This document shows, piece by piece, positions 52,605 to 63,957 of a stretch of DNA of 64,000 nt. Location: NCBI GenBank assembly GCA_947458745.1, contig CANGYQ010000005.1:186001-250000 (forward strand), given 5' to 3'. The number at the start of each line of letters is the position of its first letter. Position 1 is the first letter of the stretch. The notes below the pieces were generated by a model that was not told where the DNA came from, searched no databases, and saw nothing but the letters and a program-made list of their open reading frames with translations. Origin of the DNA: Bryobacteraceae bacterium. GTDB lineage: Bacteria; Acidobacteriota; Terriglobia; Bryobacterales; Bryobacteraceae. A program made the translations under genes and the position numbers.

Positions 52605-53885
52605 ATGAACTCCTGGAAGCTCCCGGCCTATTCATTTAAGGCCTTTGTTGGCGACACCTTTGGTGGTGTCATTGCCGCCCTAATCGCCCTGCCATATGGC
52701 TTGGCCATGGCCACCCTGATGGGCCTTCCTCCGGCACTCGGACTTTTTACTTCTCTTCTTACTGCTCCCATCACCGCTTTCCTGGGCCGCAATCCGGTTC
52801 TGATCGGCGGTACCTCCACCGTCACCGTCCCGTTCCTGGCCATTGCCGTCAAGCAACAGGGCATTGGTGGCGCGGCCAAAGTGACACTCGTCGCGGCGGT
52901 CTTTATGATGGCGTTTTCCGTTCTGCGCTTGGGCCGCTTTATCGGTAAAGTTCCCCAGGCGGTTGTCTCCGGCTTCTCGGTTGGCATCGGCGGCATGATG
53001 GTGATCTCGCAGCTGAAGACCATCTTCGGCCTGAACATCCCGGTAACGGGTGCCACCGCGATCATCGTTCAGTTCACGGAAGTGATGCTGCACATCACCG
53101 AAATGCGCTGGCAACCGTTTGTTTACGGCGTGGTGGTGATCATCGTGGCCTTCCAGGTAACCAGGCTCACCAACAAAGCCCCGGCACCTCTGATTGGCGT
53201 CATTGCGGCCATCCTGGTGGGGCTGATCTTTGGCCTGCACGAGAAGGAAGTGGGCGCACTGCCACTGGAGATTCCGCCCTTTGCCGGCTTCACTTGGTCG
53301 CCAGCGGATGTTTATCAGGTGCTGCCGTCCGGTCTCGCGCTGGCCTTTGTTGCTTCCATCAATCTGCTGATCACCTCCCGCGTGGTGGAGCATTTCCGGG
53401 GCCGCCATCGTCCCATGCGCCCGATCGACGCGGATTCTGAGTTGGGCGCTTACGGCATCGCCAATATCTGCGCGGGAGTCTTTGGAGCGCCGATGTCAGT
53501 GGGCATTCCGGCCCGCTCCCTGGCCAACGTCCGTTGTGGCGGCACGACGCGTGTCTCCAACCTGATGCATGGAGCCGCACTGCTGCTTTGTCTTTCACTC
53601 GGCGCGAGCTTTGTCGCACATATCCCGATTCCGGCCTTGGCCGGCGTCACCGCCTACGTGGGCATCCTGCTGCTGGAATGGGGCACGTGGCGTCGTTTGG
53701 CGAAAATGCGCCGGGTCGATGCCGTCGCGTTTCTCTCAACGGCTCTCATGACACTGCTGGTTAACGCCGCTGCGGCCGTAGCCGCAGGCTGCGCCATGTA
53801 CGGTATCCAATGGCTGCTTGATAAGTACCGCGCGAATCAGCCGGGCCAACTGGGTCAGCTCAGCGCTGCTAAAGCCAACGACTAG
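52605..53885 (+). CDS. SulP-family anion permease without STAS domain
   Basis: 426 residues with about twelve membrane helices. The signature region FGGVIAALIALPYGLAMATL is given here as FGGVIAALIALPYG, then GLFTSLLTAPITAFLGRNPV, the family's helix-3 block. The protein ends shortly after the last helix (LLDKYRANQPGQ), so the usual C-terminal STAS domain is absent. Family members carry sulfate, bicarbonate or dicarboxylates. Truncated forms are found in many bacteria. It follows the aminotransferase by 135 bases of structured sequence. Confidence 0.85.
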   Translation: MNSWKLPAYSFKAFVGDTFGGVIAALIALPYGLAMATLMGLPPALGLFTSLLTAPITAFLGRNPVLIGGTSTVTVPFLAIAVKQQGIGGAAKVTLVAAVFMMAFSVLRLGRFIGKVPQAVVSGFSVGIGGMMVISQLKTIFGLNIPVTGATAIIVQFTEVMLHITEMRWQPFVYGVVVIIVAFQVTRLTNKAPAPLIGVIAAILVGLIFGLHEKEVGALPLEIPPFAGFTWSPADVYQVLPSGLALAFVASINLLITSRVVEHFRGRHRPMRPIDADSELGAYGIANICAGVFGAPMSVGIPARSLANVRCGGTTRVSNLMHGAALLLCLSLGASFVAHIPIPALAGVTAYVGILLLEWGTWRRLAKMRRVDAVAFLSTALMTLLVNAAAAVAAGCAMYGIQWLLDKYRANQPGQLGQLSAAKAND

Positions 53886-54186
53886 TCACCTGCTCCCCCC
53901 AGGCGAGGTCCGGGTAACGCCCGGGCGTCACGGCAGCCTTGCTTTGGCCATGATTTCGAGCCTTAGGGCGGGAATATAGGCACAGGAAGCGTAGTCGGCT
54001 TTGGTCGCCACCCCCTCATTCCCCTAGCTTCCCGGGCCGCCTGGCCTACTCCTGGCGGGTTGATCCCCTATTCCGAGGTCATGAGGGGCCATTTTTTCGC
54101 GCTACTAGATAGAAAGCCGGTACCATTACTGGCCGATGAACGTCTAGACGGTGAGGGGGCTTTCCCGCACTCACCCGAGGTGCAAA
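53886..54186. other. Intergenic region with no recognised gene
   Basis: About 300 bases between the SulP gene and the arylsulfotransferase. A short CCGGG-TAACG-CCCGG hairpin (53910-53924) may terminate the SulP transcript. No convincing promoter, coding sequence or RNA gene was found in the rest. GAGGTG at 54177-54183 serves as RBS for the next gene. Confidence 0.4.
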
Positions 54187-56019
54187 ATGTTCTCCCGTTT
54201 CATTTCGATTGTTCCCTGCGGATCTGGCCGCTCTCTGCAACCAGCGACCAGGGCTGGCCGCTGGCGGCTTCCGCTCGGTGTGTTCCTCTGCCTGATGCCC
54301 TTGCCGCTGGTGGCACACCCGGCGGAGGCCACCGGCACGCTGCAGTTGTCTCCTTCGCTCAGTTCGCCGCAGCCGGTGGGAACGCTCATCCGCTGGACGG
54401 CCTCCGGCGGCCCAGCCGACGCCACCTTTTACCGCTTTAGCGCCCGTGTCCTGGGTGGAAGCTATCGGGTGATCCGCGACTTTGGCCCCGGCGAGTCCAT
54501 TGACTGGACCTCGGCCGAGTGGGATGGTCCGGTCGAGATGGAGGTTGCGCGGCTGGATCGGAGCAGTGGGGAAGTTTCCACCGCCTCGGTGGCTTTCACC
54601 TTTAGTTCCCGCGTCCTGGACGGCCGCCCGGCGGCGTCGGCTACCGAGCACCCTCTGGTTTGGCTCTACAGCGCTCCTCCGTGCCAGCCTGGAGAGTCGA
54701 TGGCGGTGGAGTTTGGCACGTCGATGCGCACCGCCCAGGTGACGCCCTTCCGCGCCTGCGGAGACGGTGCCAGCATGAACTTCTACCTTGCCGGGTTGCG
54801 GCCTACCACGGCCTATTCTGCGCGGACCATGGTTACTTCCACCCGCGATCTCCTCCGCTACGGCCCGGCGCTTTCCTTTAACACCGGAGCGGTTCCGGCT
54901 GATCTGACGCAGCACCGGGTAATCCGTCCGCAAGCGCGTACCTCTGACCAAACCGTGGTGCTGGAAGCGCCCATCTTCCCCAACCGGCCCACGGCGGTCG
55001 ATCTGGAGGGCAACCTTCTCTGGTACTACCCCGGCGCCATCTCCCTGCTAACCCGCCCCGGACGTGAAGGGACGTTCTGGGGGCTGATCCAAAGCCCCGG
55101 CGACCAAACCATGCAGAAGATCCGCGAGTTTGACCTGACCGGCATGACGCGGCGCGAAACCAACGCTGCCTGGGTGAATGTTCAGCTCAAGGCCATGGGC
55201 CGCCGCGAGATCTGCGGCTTCCACCACGAGGTCCGGGAACTGCCAGATGGCAAGATCCTGGCCCTGGCTGGCGTGGAGCAGATCCTCACTGATGTCCAGG
55301 GGCCGGGGCCGGTAAATGTGCTGGGCGACATGATCATCGTGTTCGACGAGAACCTTCAAGTGCTTTGGGTCTGGGATGGCTTTGACCACTTCGACCCATC
55401 CAAACCCGCGATTCTGAATGAGAAGTGCTCACAAGGCAGTTGTCCGCCGCTCTATCTGGCCCCGGAAGGCAACGACTGGACGCACGCCAACGCTGTGCAG
55501 TTGACGCCCGATGGCAACCTGCTCATCTCTGTCCGTCACCTGGATTGGGTGGTGAAGATCGACTACCAAAATGGAACGGGCTCGGGCAATATCCTGTGGC
55601 GTCTGGGCCAAGGCGGCGATTTCCAACTGGCCGGCGATAACCGCAGCCAGTGGTTCTCTCACCAGCATGACTCCCAGATCGGGCTGAACGGCACCACGCT
55701 ATCCCTCTATGACAACGGCAACACGCGACGCCAGGGCGATAGTTCGGCTACCAGTCGCGGCCAGGTGCTGGAGATCGATGAAGCCAGCCGGACAGCCCGT
55801 TTGGTGGTGAACGCGGATCTGGGTGTCTACTCCTTCGCGCTGGGCTCAGCGCAGCCCCTGCGCAATGGGGGCTATCACTTTAACGCCGGCTGGCAACTGC
55901 CGGGCAACAGTGCCCGGTCCATCGAAACCGATGCCAGCGGGCGTGTCGGGTATACGCTGGAGTCGTCTGTGCCCCAGTACCGTACTTTTCGACTGCGAAA
56001 CCTCTATACAGAGGACTAG
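54187..56019 (+). CDS. Exported arylsulfotransferase (ASST-like)
   Basis: 610 residues from the ATG at 54187. The N-terminal export signal is long (hydrophobic PLGVFLCLMPLPLVAHP near 35-52). A fibronectin-like region follows (about 55-230). The C-terminal beta-propeller has GFHHEVRELPDGKI (about 344), DWTHANAVQLTPDGNLLIS in parts (DWTHANAVQL, about 433), and WFSHQHDSQI (about 490). These His residues match the arylsulfotransferase pattern. The family moves sulfate between phenolic compounds in the periplasm without PAPS. A sulfatase gene follows 41 bases downstream. Confidence 0.8.
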   Translation: MFSRFISIVPCGSGRSLQPATRAGRWRLPLGVFLCLMPLPLVAHPAEATGTLQLSPSLSSPQPVGTLIRWTASGGPADATFYRFSARVLGGSYRVIRDFGPGESIDWTSAEWDGPVEMEVARLDRSSGEVSTASVAFTFSSRVLDGRPAASATEHPLVWLYSAPPCQPGESMAVEFGTSMRTAQVTPFRACGDGASMNFYLAGLRPTTAYSARTMVTSTRDLLRYGPALSFNTGAVPADLTQHRVIRPQARTSDQTVVLEAPIFPNRPTAVDLEGNLLWYYPGAISLLTRPGREGTFWGLIQSPGDQTMQKIREFDLTGMTRRETNAAWVNVQLKAMGRREICGFHHEVRELPDGKILALAGVEQILTDVQGPGPVNVLGDMIIVFDENLQVLWVWDGFDHFDPSKPAILNEKCSQGSCPPLYLAPEGNDWTHANAVQLTPDGNLLISVRHLDWVVKIDYQNGTGSGNILWRLGQGGDFQLAGDNRSQWFSHQHDSQIGLNGTTLSLYDNGNTRRQGDSSATSRGQVLEIDEASRTARLVVNADLGVYSFALGSAQPLRNGGYHFNAGWQLPGNSARSIETDASGRVGYTLESSVPQYRTFRLRNLYTED

Positions 56020-56060
56020 GCGCTCGTTGATACTAGGTGGGTCGGAGCTGACCCGCCCCA

Positions 56061-57443
56061 GTGAATCGACGCCAATTTTTCGGTACCGCCGCCGCTGGAG
56101 CGTTGGCTTCCGTAGCGGCCCGTGCTCAAAACTCGCGCTCCCGCCCCAACGTGGTGCTTATCTGCGCGGACGACCTGGGCTACGGCGACTTGGGCTGCTA
56201 TGGCTCCCGGATCGCCACGCCCCACATTGACCAGATGGCCGCTGAAGGCGTCCGCTTCACCCAGTGCAATGCTGCCAGTTCGGTCTGTTCTCCGGCCCGG
56301 GCGGGGTTGCTGACGGGCCGCTATGCCACCCGGACCGGCGTGCCCGGGGTGCTTTCTCCAGGCGAAGACGGCGGGCTGGCCAGTGGCGAGATCACCCTGG
56401 CGCAAATGCTAAAGACCGTGGGCTACCGCACTGGCCTGGCCGGCAAGTGGCATTTGGGGGACCAGTCCGGCACCAAGCCCAATGACCGTGGCTTTGACGA
56501 TTTCTTCGGCCTACTCCACAGCCACGACATGTGGCCACGGCCACTGATGGCCAATCGCCAAACCGTCGAGGAAACCACCAGTCTCGAAGCCCTCACGGGC
56601 CGGCTTACCAGCCACGCCACCCGCTTCATTCGCGAAAGTGGCGAGCAGCCCTTCTTTCTTTACCTGCCGCACGTGGCCCCCCACATCCCGTTGGTGGCGG
56701 CACGGAGCTTTCAGAAAAAGTCGCCACTGGGGCCCTACGGTGACGTCATGGCGGAATTTGACTGGAGTATCGGCGAAGTGCTGAAGACCCTCCGGGAGAC
56801 GGGCCAGGATGACAACACCATCGTCATGCTGACCAGCGACAATGGCCCCTGGTATCAGGGCAGTCCCGGACGCTTGCGGGGCCGCAAGGGCGAAAGCTAC
56901 GAAGGCGGGCTCCGCGTCCCGCTGATTGCTCGCATGCCCAGCCGCATTCCCGCCGGACAAGTGAACGACGGTTTCGTCTCGGCCTTGGACGTCCTGCCGA
57001 CCATCGCCGCCCTCACCGGAACGCCACTTCCATCGAAACCTCTCGATGGCATCGACATCAGCGCCCGCTTCGCGGGCGACTCTGGCGATCTGCACCGCGA
57101 GCCATTCCTCTACTTCGATTACTGGAGCCTCCAATGCGCCCGCCTGGGCCGCTGGAAGGTACACTTCTCGCGCTACAACTTCCGGGCCTGGTCGCCTGAA
57201 CCCATTGGCGGCCGCGTCAACCTTCCCTTGCCGCGCCCGGAACTCTATGATCTGGTGGACGATCCGGAAGAAGCCTACGATTGCGCGGAGACCAACCCAG
57301 CCGTGATCACTGACATCCGGGAGCGGGTCGAGAAATCGCTGCGGAGCTTCCCGGACGTTGTCCAGGGAGTGTGGCAAGCCACCATGAGCCGGTCTGTGGA
57401 AGGGTCCACGCCGGCCGGTGCGCTACCCGTTGGGAAACCTTAG
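56061..57443 (+). CDS. Tat-exported sulfatase (second of two)
   Basis: 460 residues from a GTG. Twin-arginine-like signal MNRRQFFGTAAAGALAS. The formylglycine site is Cys76 in SVCSPARAGLLTGR. Metal residues are in CADDLGYGD and TSDNGPWYQ, and GKWHLGD is the usual Lys/His block. It is of arylsulfatase A type. With the arylsulfotransferase upstream it forms a likely sulfate-ester processing pair. Confidence 0.9.
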   Translation: MNRRQFFGTAAAGALASVAARAQNSRSRPNVVLICADDLGYGDLGCYGSRIATPHIDQMAAEGVRFTQCNAASSVCSPARAGLLTGRYATRTGVPGVLSPGEDGGLASGEITLAQMLKTVGYRTGLAGKWHLGDQSGTKPNDRGFDDFFGLLHSHDMWPRPLMANRQTVEETTSLEALTGRLTSHATRFIRESGEQPFFLYLPHVAPHIPLVAARSFQKKSPLGPYGDVMAEFDWSIGEVLKTLRETGQDDNTIVMLTSDNGPWYQGSPGRLRGRKGESYEGGLRVPLIARMPSRIPAGQVNDGFVSALDVLPTIAALTGTPLPSKPLDGIDISARFAGDSGDLHREPFLYFDYWSLQCARLGRWKVHFSRYNFRAWSPEPIGGRVNLPLPRPELYDLVDDPEEAYDCAETNPAVITDIRERVEKSLRSFPDVVQGVWQATMSRSVEGSTPAGALPVGKP

Positions 57444-57523
57444 CCGGAGAAGAGTTTCGCAGTACGCGAAAGTTTTTCCTACAATGGTGATGGTTCCGAC
57501 ATCTCGACTACAGAGGCTCATCA

Positions 57524-58209
57524 TTGGCAACCGCCGCGCTAGACAGTAAGCTTCATCGCACCCTCCGCTTTTACGAGGCCACCAACGGGAAGAAAACCGT
57601 GATGGCTCTTACCGGAGCCGCCCTGTGGGGCTTTGTGATTATTCATCTGCTGGGCAATCTACAGGTCTTCCTGGGGCCCGGTAAGCTGGACCAGTATGGA
57701 GAGGCACTCCGTGCCACCGGAGCGTTGCTCTGGGTGGCGCGCGGCGGCCTGCTTGTGTGTGCCGCGCTGCACATTACGGCCGCGCTGCAATTGATGGCGT
57801 TGAAGGCCAAGGCCCGGCCGCAACCCTACGTCAAGAAGGTGCCTACCACCTCCAGCTACGCCTCGCGGACGATGTATCTGTCCGGGCCGGTGATCCTGGC
57901 CTTCATCATCTATCACTTGATGCATTTCACTTTCGGCGTTCCGGGCATTCATCCGGATTTTGTCGAAGGTGCCGTGCACGCCAATCTGGTGAAGGGCTTA
58001 AGCCAACCGCTAGCCGCGGTGCTGTACCTGGCCACCATGTCGATGCTGCTGTTCCACCTCTACCACGGCATTTGGAGCATGTTCCAAACCATAGGCCTGA
58101 GCCATCCGCGCTACACGCCGCTGGTGAAGAAAGCCGCGGCGGGTATCGCCATTGCTTTGGCTGGCGGCAACATCGCCATCGTCGTCTCTGTTCTGCTGGG
58201 AATCGTGAA

Positions 58210-58213
<4 letters not shown>
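57524..58213 (+). CDS. sdhC: Succinate dehydrogenase/fumarate reductase cytochrome b subunit
   Basis: 229 residues from a TTG. Five membrane helices with the haem-ligand His candidates in [31 protein letters not shown] and [11 protein letters not shown]. This is the single-subunit, di-haem b558-type anchor found in Bacteroidota, Acidobacteriota and Firmicutes. It takes electrons from SdhB to the quinone pool. A TACAAT at 57480-57485 may be its -10. The stop overlaps the sdhA start (ATGA). Confidence 0.9.
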
Positions 58214-60123
<1,910 letters not shown>

Positions 60124-60130
60124 ACCCGCC

Positions 60131-60904
60131 ATGAACCTAACCCTGCACGTTTGGAGACAGAAAGACGTCGCTACGCCCGGCAAGATGGTGCGCTACGACG
60201 CACCTAACGTCAACGAGCATATGTCGTTTTTGGAGATGCTCGACGTCGTCAACGAAGGGCTGATCCTGAGAGGCGAAGAGCCGATTGCCTTTGAGCATGA
60301 CTGCCGGGAAGGCATCTGCGGCTCTTGCGGTTTCATGATCAACGGCATCGCCCACGGTGGCTTCAAGAACACCACGGTCTGCCAGCTGCATATGCGGCAC
60401 TTCGCCGATGGCGATGAGGTCTATATTGAACCGTGGCGGGCCACTGCCTTCCCGGTGATGAAAGATCTGATTGTTGACCGCAGCGCCTTTGACCGCATCA
60501 TCGCCTCCGGTGGTTACGTATCGGTTTCCACCGGCTCCGCGCCCGACGGCAATGCGCTGCCCATTCGCAAACAGGATTCCGACTTGGCGATGGATGCCGC
60601 CGCCTGTATCGGTTGTGGTGCTTGCGTCGCCAGTTGTCCCAATGCTGCGGCCGCGCTGTTTACCGGAGCCAAGATTTCGCACTTGGCCCACTTGCCGCAA
60701 GGCCAGCCGGAGCGCAAAGAACGCAGCCTCCGCATGGTCCGGCAGATGAACGCCGAACTGTTCGGCAACTGCACCAACATCGGCGAATGCGAAGCCACCT
60801 GCCCCAAAGGCATCCCCATCGAAGTGATCGCCAGTATGAATGGCGACTTCCTGGCGGCCAGCTGGCAGGAGCGTCCCCCGGTGGAGATCGCGGGCGCCGG
60901 GTAG
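60131..60904 (+). CDS. sdhB: Succinate dehydrogenase/fumarate reductase iron-sulfur subunit
   Basis: 257 residues. The 2Fe-2S ligands are in [13 protein letters not shown] and the later TTVCQL. The 4Fe-4S site is [12 protein letters not shown] and the 3Fe-4S site is [12 protein letters not shown]. It passes electrons from the flavin to the b-type haems. It starts eight bases after sdhA and ends 11 bases before the methyltransferase gene. Confidence 0.95.
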   Translation: MNLTLHVWRQKDVATPGKMVRYDAPNVNEHMSFLEMLDVVNEGLILRGEEPIAFEHDCREGICGSCGFMINGIAHGGFKNTTVCQLHMRHFADGDEVYIEPWRATAFPVMKDLIVDRSAFDRIIASGGYVSVSTGSAPDGNALPIRKQDSDLAMDAAACIGCGACVASCPNAAAALFTGAKISHLAHLPQGQPERKERSLRMVRQMNAELFGNCTNIGECEATCPKGIPIEVIASMNGDFLAASWQERPPVEIAGAG

Positions 60905-60915
60905 ACTCGGGAAGC

Positions 60916-61530
60916 TTGCCGACCCTACAAGAACAGTTCGGCCAGATCGACATCTACCTCTTCGATCAGCTTTTGAAGGGCCGTATCGTTCCGGGAATGA
61001 GCATCCTGGATGCGGGCTGCGGGTCTGGCCGCAATATTGTTTACTTTCTGCGCGAAGGCTACGAGGTCTATGGAGCCGATGCGAGTCCGGACGCCATTGC
61101 AAGTATTCGAGCCTTAGCGCGCCGCCTCGCGCCCGCGCTACCTGAGTCGAACTTTCGCGTGGAGCCCGTGCAGCAGATGTCGTTCGATGATGGTTGCGCG
61201 GATGTTGTCATCAGCAACACCGTGCTCCATTTTGCGATGAACGATGCCCAGTTTGAGGAGATGCTGCGCGGTACCTGGCGGGTCCTCAAGCCCGGTGGGC
61301 TGTTCTTCTGCCGCCTGGCCTCCACCATCGGCATGGAGACGCAGATGGTGCCGGTCCTCGGCCGCCGTTTTCGATCGCCGGATGGGGCGGAGCGGTACAT
61401 GGTGGACGCCCGCTGGCTGGAAGATGTCACGGAACGGTTGGGCGGCGAATGGCTGGAGCCGATCAAGACCACCATTGTCCAGGGTCAACGCGCGATGACC
61501 ACCTGGGTCCTGCGGAAGCCGACGCGTTGA
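60916..61530 (+). CDS. SAM-dependent methyltransferase (class I)
   Basis: 204 residues from the TTG at 60916 (MPTLQEQFGQIDIYLFDQLL). SAM-binding motif ILDAGCGSGRNIVYFL near residue 34. Later blocks are VYGADASPDAI, FDDGCADVVISNTVLHF in parts (DVVISNTVLHF) and WRVLKPGGLFFCRL. A small methyltransferase of UbiE/ArsM type with no clear substrate. It is in line with sdhCAB and may be co-transcribed. Confidence 0.85.
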   Translation: MPTLQEQFGQIDIYLFDQLLKGRIVPGMSILDAGCGSGRNIVYFLREGYEVYGADASPDAIASIRALARRLAPALPESNFRVEPVQQMSFDDGCADVVISNTVLHFAMNDAQFEEMLRGTWRVLKPGGLFFCRLASTIGMETQMVPVLGRRFRSPDGAERYMVDARWLEDVTERLGGEWLEPIKTTIVQGQRAMTTWVLRKPTR

Positions 61531-61534
61531 CGGT

Positions 61535-61825
61535 CTAGTGATAGGCGGAGTCGTGATCCAGATGGAGCGAGAGCAGACGCAGTGTCTCTCCTTCCCGGTA
61601 ACCTACCGCCCGGATCTTCCAGGTGATCCGCAGGGTATACTCACGCCGCCCACCCGGTCCCGTGCGGGACGTTACCGCCTCCCATTTCAGGCCCGTATCG
61701 GCATAGAGTTGCACCCAGCTGAGCCGCCGCAACTTCCGCAACGCGACCAGCACTGCTTGCGCTTCTTCTATTGGCAGATCCAACCAACCGTGGAGAAATG
61801 TTGGCTGGGATAGTTCAACTTGCAC
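61535..61825 (-). CDS. RelE-like toxin of a type II toxin-antitoxin pair
   Basis: 96 residues. The C-terminal half (REYTLRITWKIRAVGYREGE, then LRLLSLHLDHDSAY) is the strand-rich part of a small RelE/ParE-like fold with several basic residues. The start overlaps the antitoxin gene by eleven bases. Catalytic residues are not clear. Identity rests on gene order and my memory of similar pairs. Confidence 0.62.
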   Translation of the reverse strand: MQVELSQPTFLHGWLDLPIEEAQAVLVALRKLRRLSWVQLYADTGLKWEAVTSRTGPGGRREYTLRITWKIRAVGYREGETLRLLSLHLDHDSAYH

Positions 61826-62102
61826 GCCTCTTGGTCTTCTTTGCGTGATGCGCTTTCAGCATCCGCTCCATTTCATCGAGGTCCGTCTCAACGGGCTTAT
61901 GCGTCATCGCCCACTCCCACGCCCGGTCCAGTTGCGCCTTCACTTCCGGGGTGTGCAGCCAAAGCTCGTTGTCTGGAATCACCTGCGCCGTCTTGATCAC
62001 CCAGACGCCTTCTTCGGGCTGATCGATGGTCACGGTCCGTCCGGCATACTGCTTGCCCAATGAGATCTGTCCGCTTGCGCCAATGGTCTTTACGTCGCCC
62101 AT
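61815..62102 (-). CDS. AbrB-like antitoxin of a type II pair
   Basis: 95 residues. The N-terminal SGQISLGKQYAGRTVTIDQ is a SpoVT/AbrB-like swapped-hairpin type. The EEGVWVIKTAQVIPDNELW block and the charged tail (AHHAKKTKRR) complete it. It should neutralise the downstream toxin and repress the pair. No promoter elements were identified. Confidence 0.62.
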   Translation of the reverse strand: MGDVKTIGASGQISLGKQYAGRTVTIDQPEEGVWVIKTAQVIPDNELWLHTPEVKAQLDRAWEWAMTHKPVETDLDEMERMLKAHHAKKTKRRAS

Positions 62103-62159
62103 GGCTGCATCCTAGCATGAAAGCGGCAAAACCATGCCGCATGAAGGCATGATCCGCCC

Positions 62160-63314
62160 CTACGCCAGCTTGATCTTGCGAACCGCCATCTGGTTGGCTT
62201 CCCAGTAGGTCTTCTTTAGCGCAATCGCGTCATCCGATGCCGCCGGCTGCACTTTGCCTTTGGCGTTGGTGGCGCGGGAGGTGACGGTGTGTTCGCCCGG
62301 CGTTGGGGCGGGCCATTCCAGCGACCAGAAGCGCCAGGTGTAAGGCTCCTTGTGGCTCTCGTCCAGCTTGGCCTGCAGCCACTCGCCCGAGTCGATCTTG
62401 ACGTCCACGCGCTTGATCGGTGTGCCGTCATCCCAGGCCGCACCCTGGATAACCAGCTTGCCATCCGCACGTTTGACCACGCGGCTGGGGAGCGACTTCA
62501 AGTTCATCCGGCCCACCGAAGTCTCCCGCCAGATCGTTTCCGCGCCCCGTTTCTCGCCACGAATTGTGACGTAGTCGCGGCCCATAAAGCGGCCCAGATA
62601 CTTGCGGTCATGCAGTTCGATGCGGTTCAGCCACTTCACCCAGGCCACGCCGTAGTGGCCGGGCACAATCAACCGGATCGGAGCGCCGTGCTTGTCATTC
62701 AAGGGCTGGCCGTTCATCTCGTAGCAGAGCAGTACGTCGTTCGACATCGCTTCGGCCACCGGCAGGCTGCGCGCGAAGTTCTGCTTGTAGTCCGCGCCCC
62801 GGATCTTTTCCGTCCCCGAATCAGCCGCAAAGAAGACCGCTTCCACAGCCTCTGGCGCGACCTTAGCCTCTTTCAATAGGCCCGACAGCGGCGTGCCTTT
62901 CCATTTGGCGTTGCCGATCAACCCGCCCGTAGGGCCGTTTCCGGAGCACTCCATGGTGGCGACGTACTCGCGCGAAGGGCGCTTCTTCAGTTCATCGAGG
63001 GTCAGGGACATCGATTTGCCCACCAGCCCGCCAAGCTCCAGCTTCCAATCGGCCAGCTTCACTTCCGGAAAGCCGTAGTGGCCCACAAAGAAGAACTGAT
63101 CCTGCGGCGTCATCCATTCCGAGGTCTGCTCCCAAGGCAGACGCGGCTTGGCGGGGTCGAACTTGGGGGTGTCTTCAAAAGCGATTACTTCTTCACCCGC
63201 CGCTAGGGCGGGGAATGCGAAGTGAGGCAGGGCCGCTGCGGCTAGCGTGGCCGCGCTCGCATTCAAGAATGACCGCCTGGCAACGGCGCTAGAAGGTAGC
63301 TTTGTTGGCTGCAC
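62160..63314 (-). CDS. Periplasmic sulfite-oxidase-family molybdoenzyme
   Basis: 384 residues from the GTG at 63314, where AGGAG lies upstream at proper spacing. Tat signal ARRSFLNASAATLAA. Cys123 in VATMECSGNGP ligates molybdenum. PIRLIVPGHYGVAWVKWLNR is the oxidase-family substrate-binding block, given as PIRLIVPGHYG and VAWVKWLN. The C-terminal Mo-co dimerisation domain (DGTPIKRVDVKIDSGEW in part) is present. The family oxidises sulfite to sulfate, though YedY-like functions are possible. No haem domain. Confidence 0.87.
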   Translation of the reverse strand: MQPTKLPSSAVARRSFLNASAATLAAAALPHFAFPALAAGEEVIAFEDTPKFDPAKPRLPWEQTSEWMTPQDQFFFVGHYGFPEVKLADWKLELGGLVGKSMSLTLDELKKRPSREYVATMECSGNGPTGGLIGNAKWKGTPLSGLLKEAKVAPEAVEAVFFAADSGTEKIRGADYKQNFARSLPVAEAMSNDVLLCYEMNGQPLNDKHGAPIRLIVPGHYGVAWVKWLNRIELHDRKYLGRFMGRDYVTIRGEKRGAETIWRETSVGRMNLKSLPSRVVKRADGKLVIQGAAWDDGTPIKRVDVKIDSGEWLQAKLDESHKEPYTWRFWSLEWPAPTPGEHTVTSRATNAKGKVQPAASDDAIALKKTYWEANQMAVRKIKLA

Positions 63315-63373
63315 CAAGTTTCTCCTGAACCAAACTGAGGCGAGTATATCATTTGCGCCCCGCACCACCCTCC

Positions 63374-63549
63374 GGCGGCGTGAATGGCGATCAAACGATC
63401 AACACCGCCAGCATTGCTGGGGCGGCCTACGTCTTCGTGTGCAGCGGTGGCACCAGACGCAGTAGGCGTATCTGAAAGCCTCAAGCACACGCATCGCGGC
63501 CTTGTTTGGATCCTCCGTCTCGGTCTCCGGCAACGCCGGGCCGGCTTGA
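63374..63549 (+). pseudogene. Frameshifted FG-GAP-repeat remnant
   Basis: One frame reads GVNGDQTINTASIAGAAYVF, then stops at a TGA (63473-63475). The adjoining frame carries AYLKASSTR (63466-63492) preceded by TAG where the family has Gln, then FGSSVSVSGN (63505-63534) and a TGA at 63547. These blocks are those of integrin/FG-GAP repeat proteins such as the AGAAYVFV...QQAYLKASNT...FG.SVAVSG series. It is a broken copy, so the gene has decayed. Confidence 0.6.
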
Positions 63550-63928
63550 CTTCAGCCGCGAGGTCGGTGCGCCGGAGCCTCTGGCCCAGAAGTTGTGGAT
63601 CGTGGCCTGGAACTTGAACGTTGGCTATACCATTGCCAGCGCTTCGCCTTGGCTAGAGATAGTCAACGTGGGCAACCCAACACCGCAGCAGATCGAGGTG
63701 CGCCTGAAGCAACCGCCGACGGAAGTAGGTCTGATCTCCTCCACGCCCTATCCGATGGTGCTGGATGGAGTGGTGGTGAAGGTGAACGGAACCCCGTGCC
63801 CCACGTTCTACACTGACCCTGGCCAGCTGGCTTTCCAGATTCCATCTGACATAGCCACCGGCACGGCAGGGCTAGTCGTGGAGCGCAACGGCGTCGCCAG
63901 CGAAGAAGTGCCCTTCGTGGTCCAGTAG
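63506..63928 (+). pseudogene. Remnant with BACON-like and TIGR03437-like domains
   Basis: From about 63542 the frame reads LDFSREVGAPEPLAQKLWI and ASASPWLEIVNVGNPTPQQI, a BACON-type beta-domain. It continues with VVVKVNGTPCPTFYTDPGQL and FQIPSDIATGTAGLVVERNG, a TIGR03437-like ('Solibacter') C-terminal domain, and stops at 63928. There is no signal peptide or credible start; the TTG at 63506 lies in the FG-GAP scar. It is the C-terminal end of a larger secreted protein now separated from its body. Confidence 0.6.
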
Positions 63929-63957
63929 CTTGAAGCCGCCCGGCCAGGAACCAGGCG

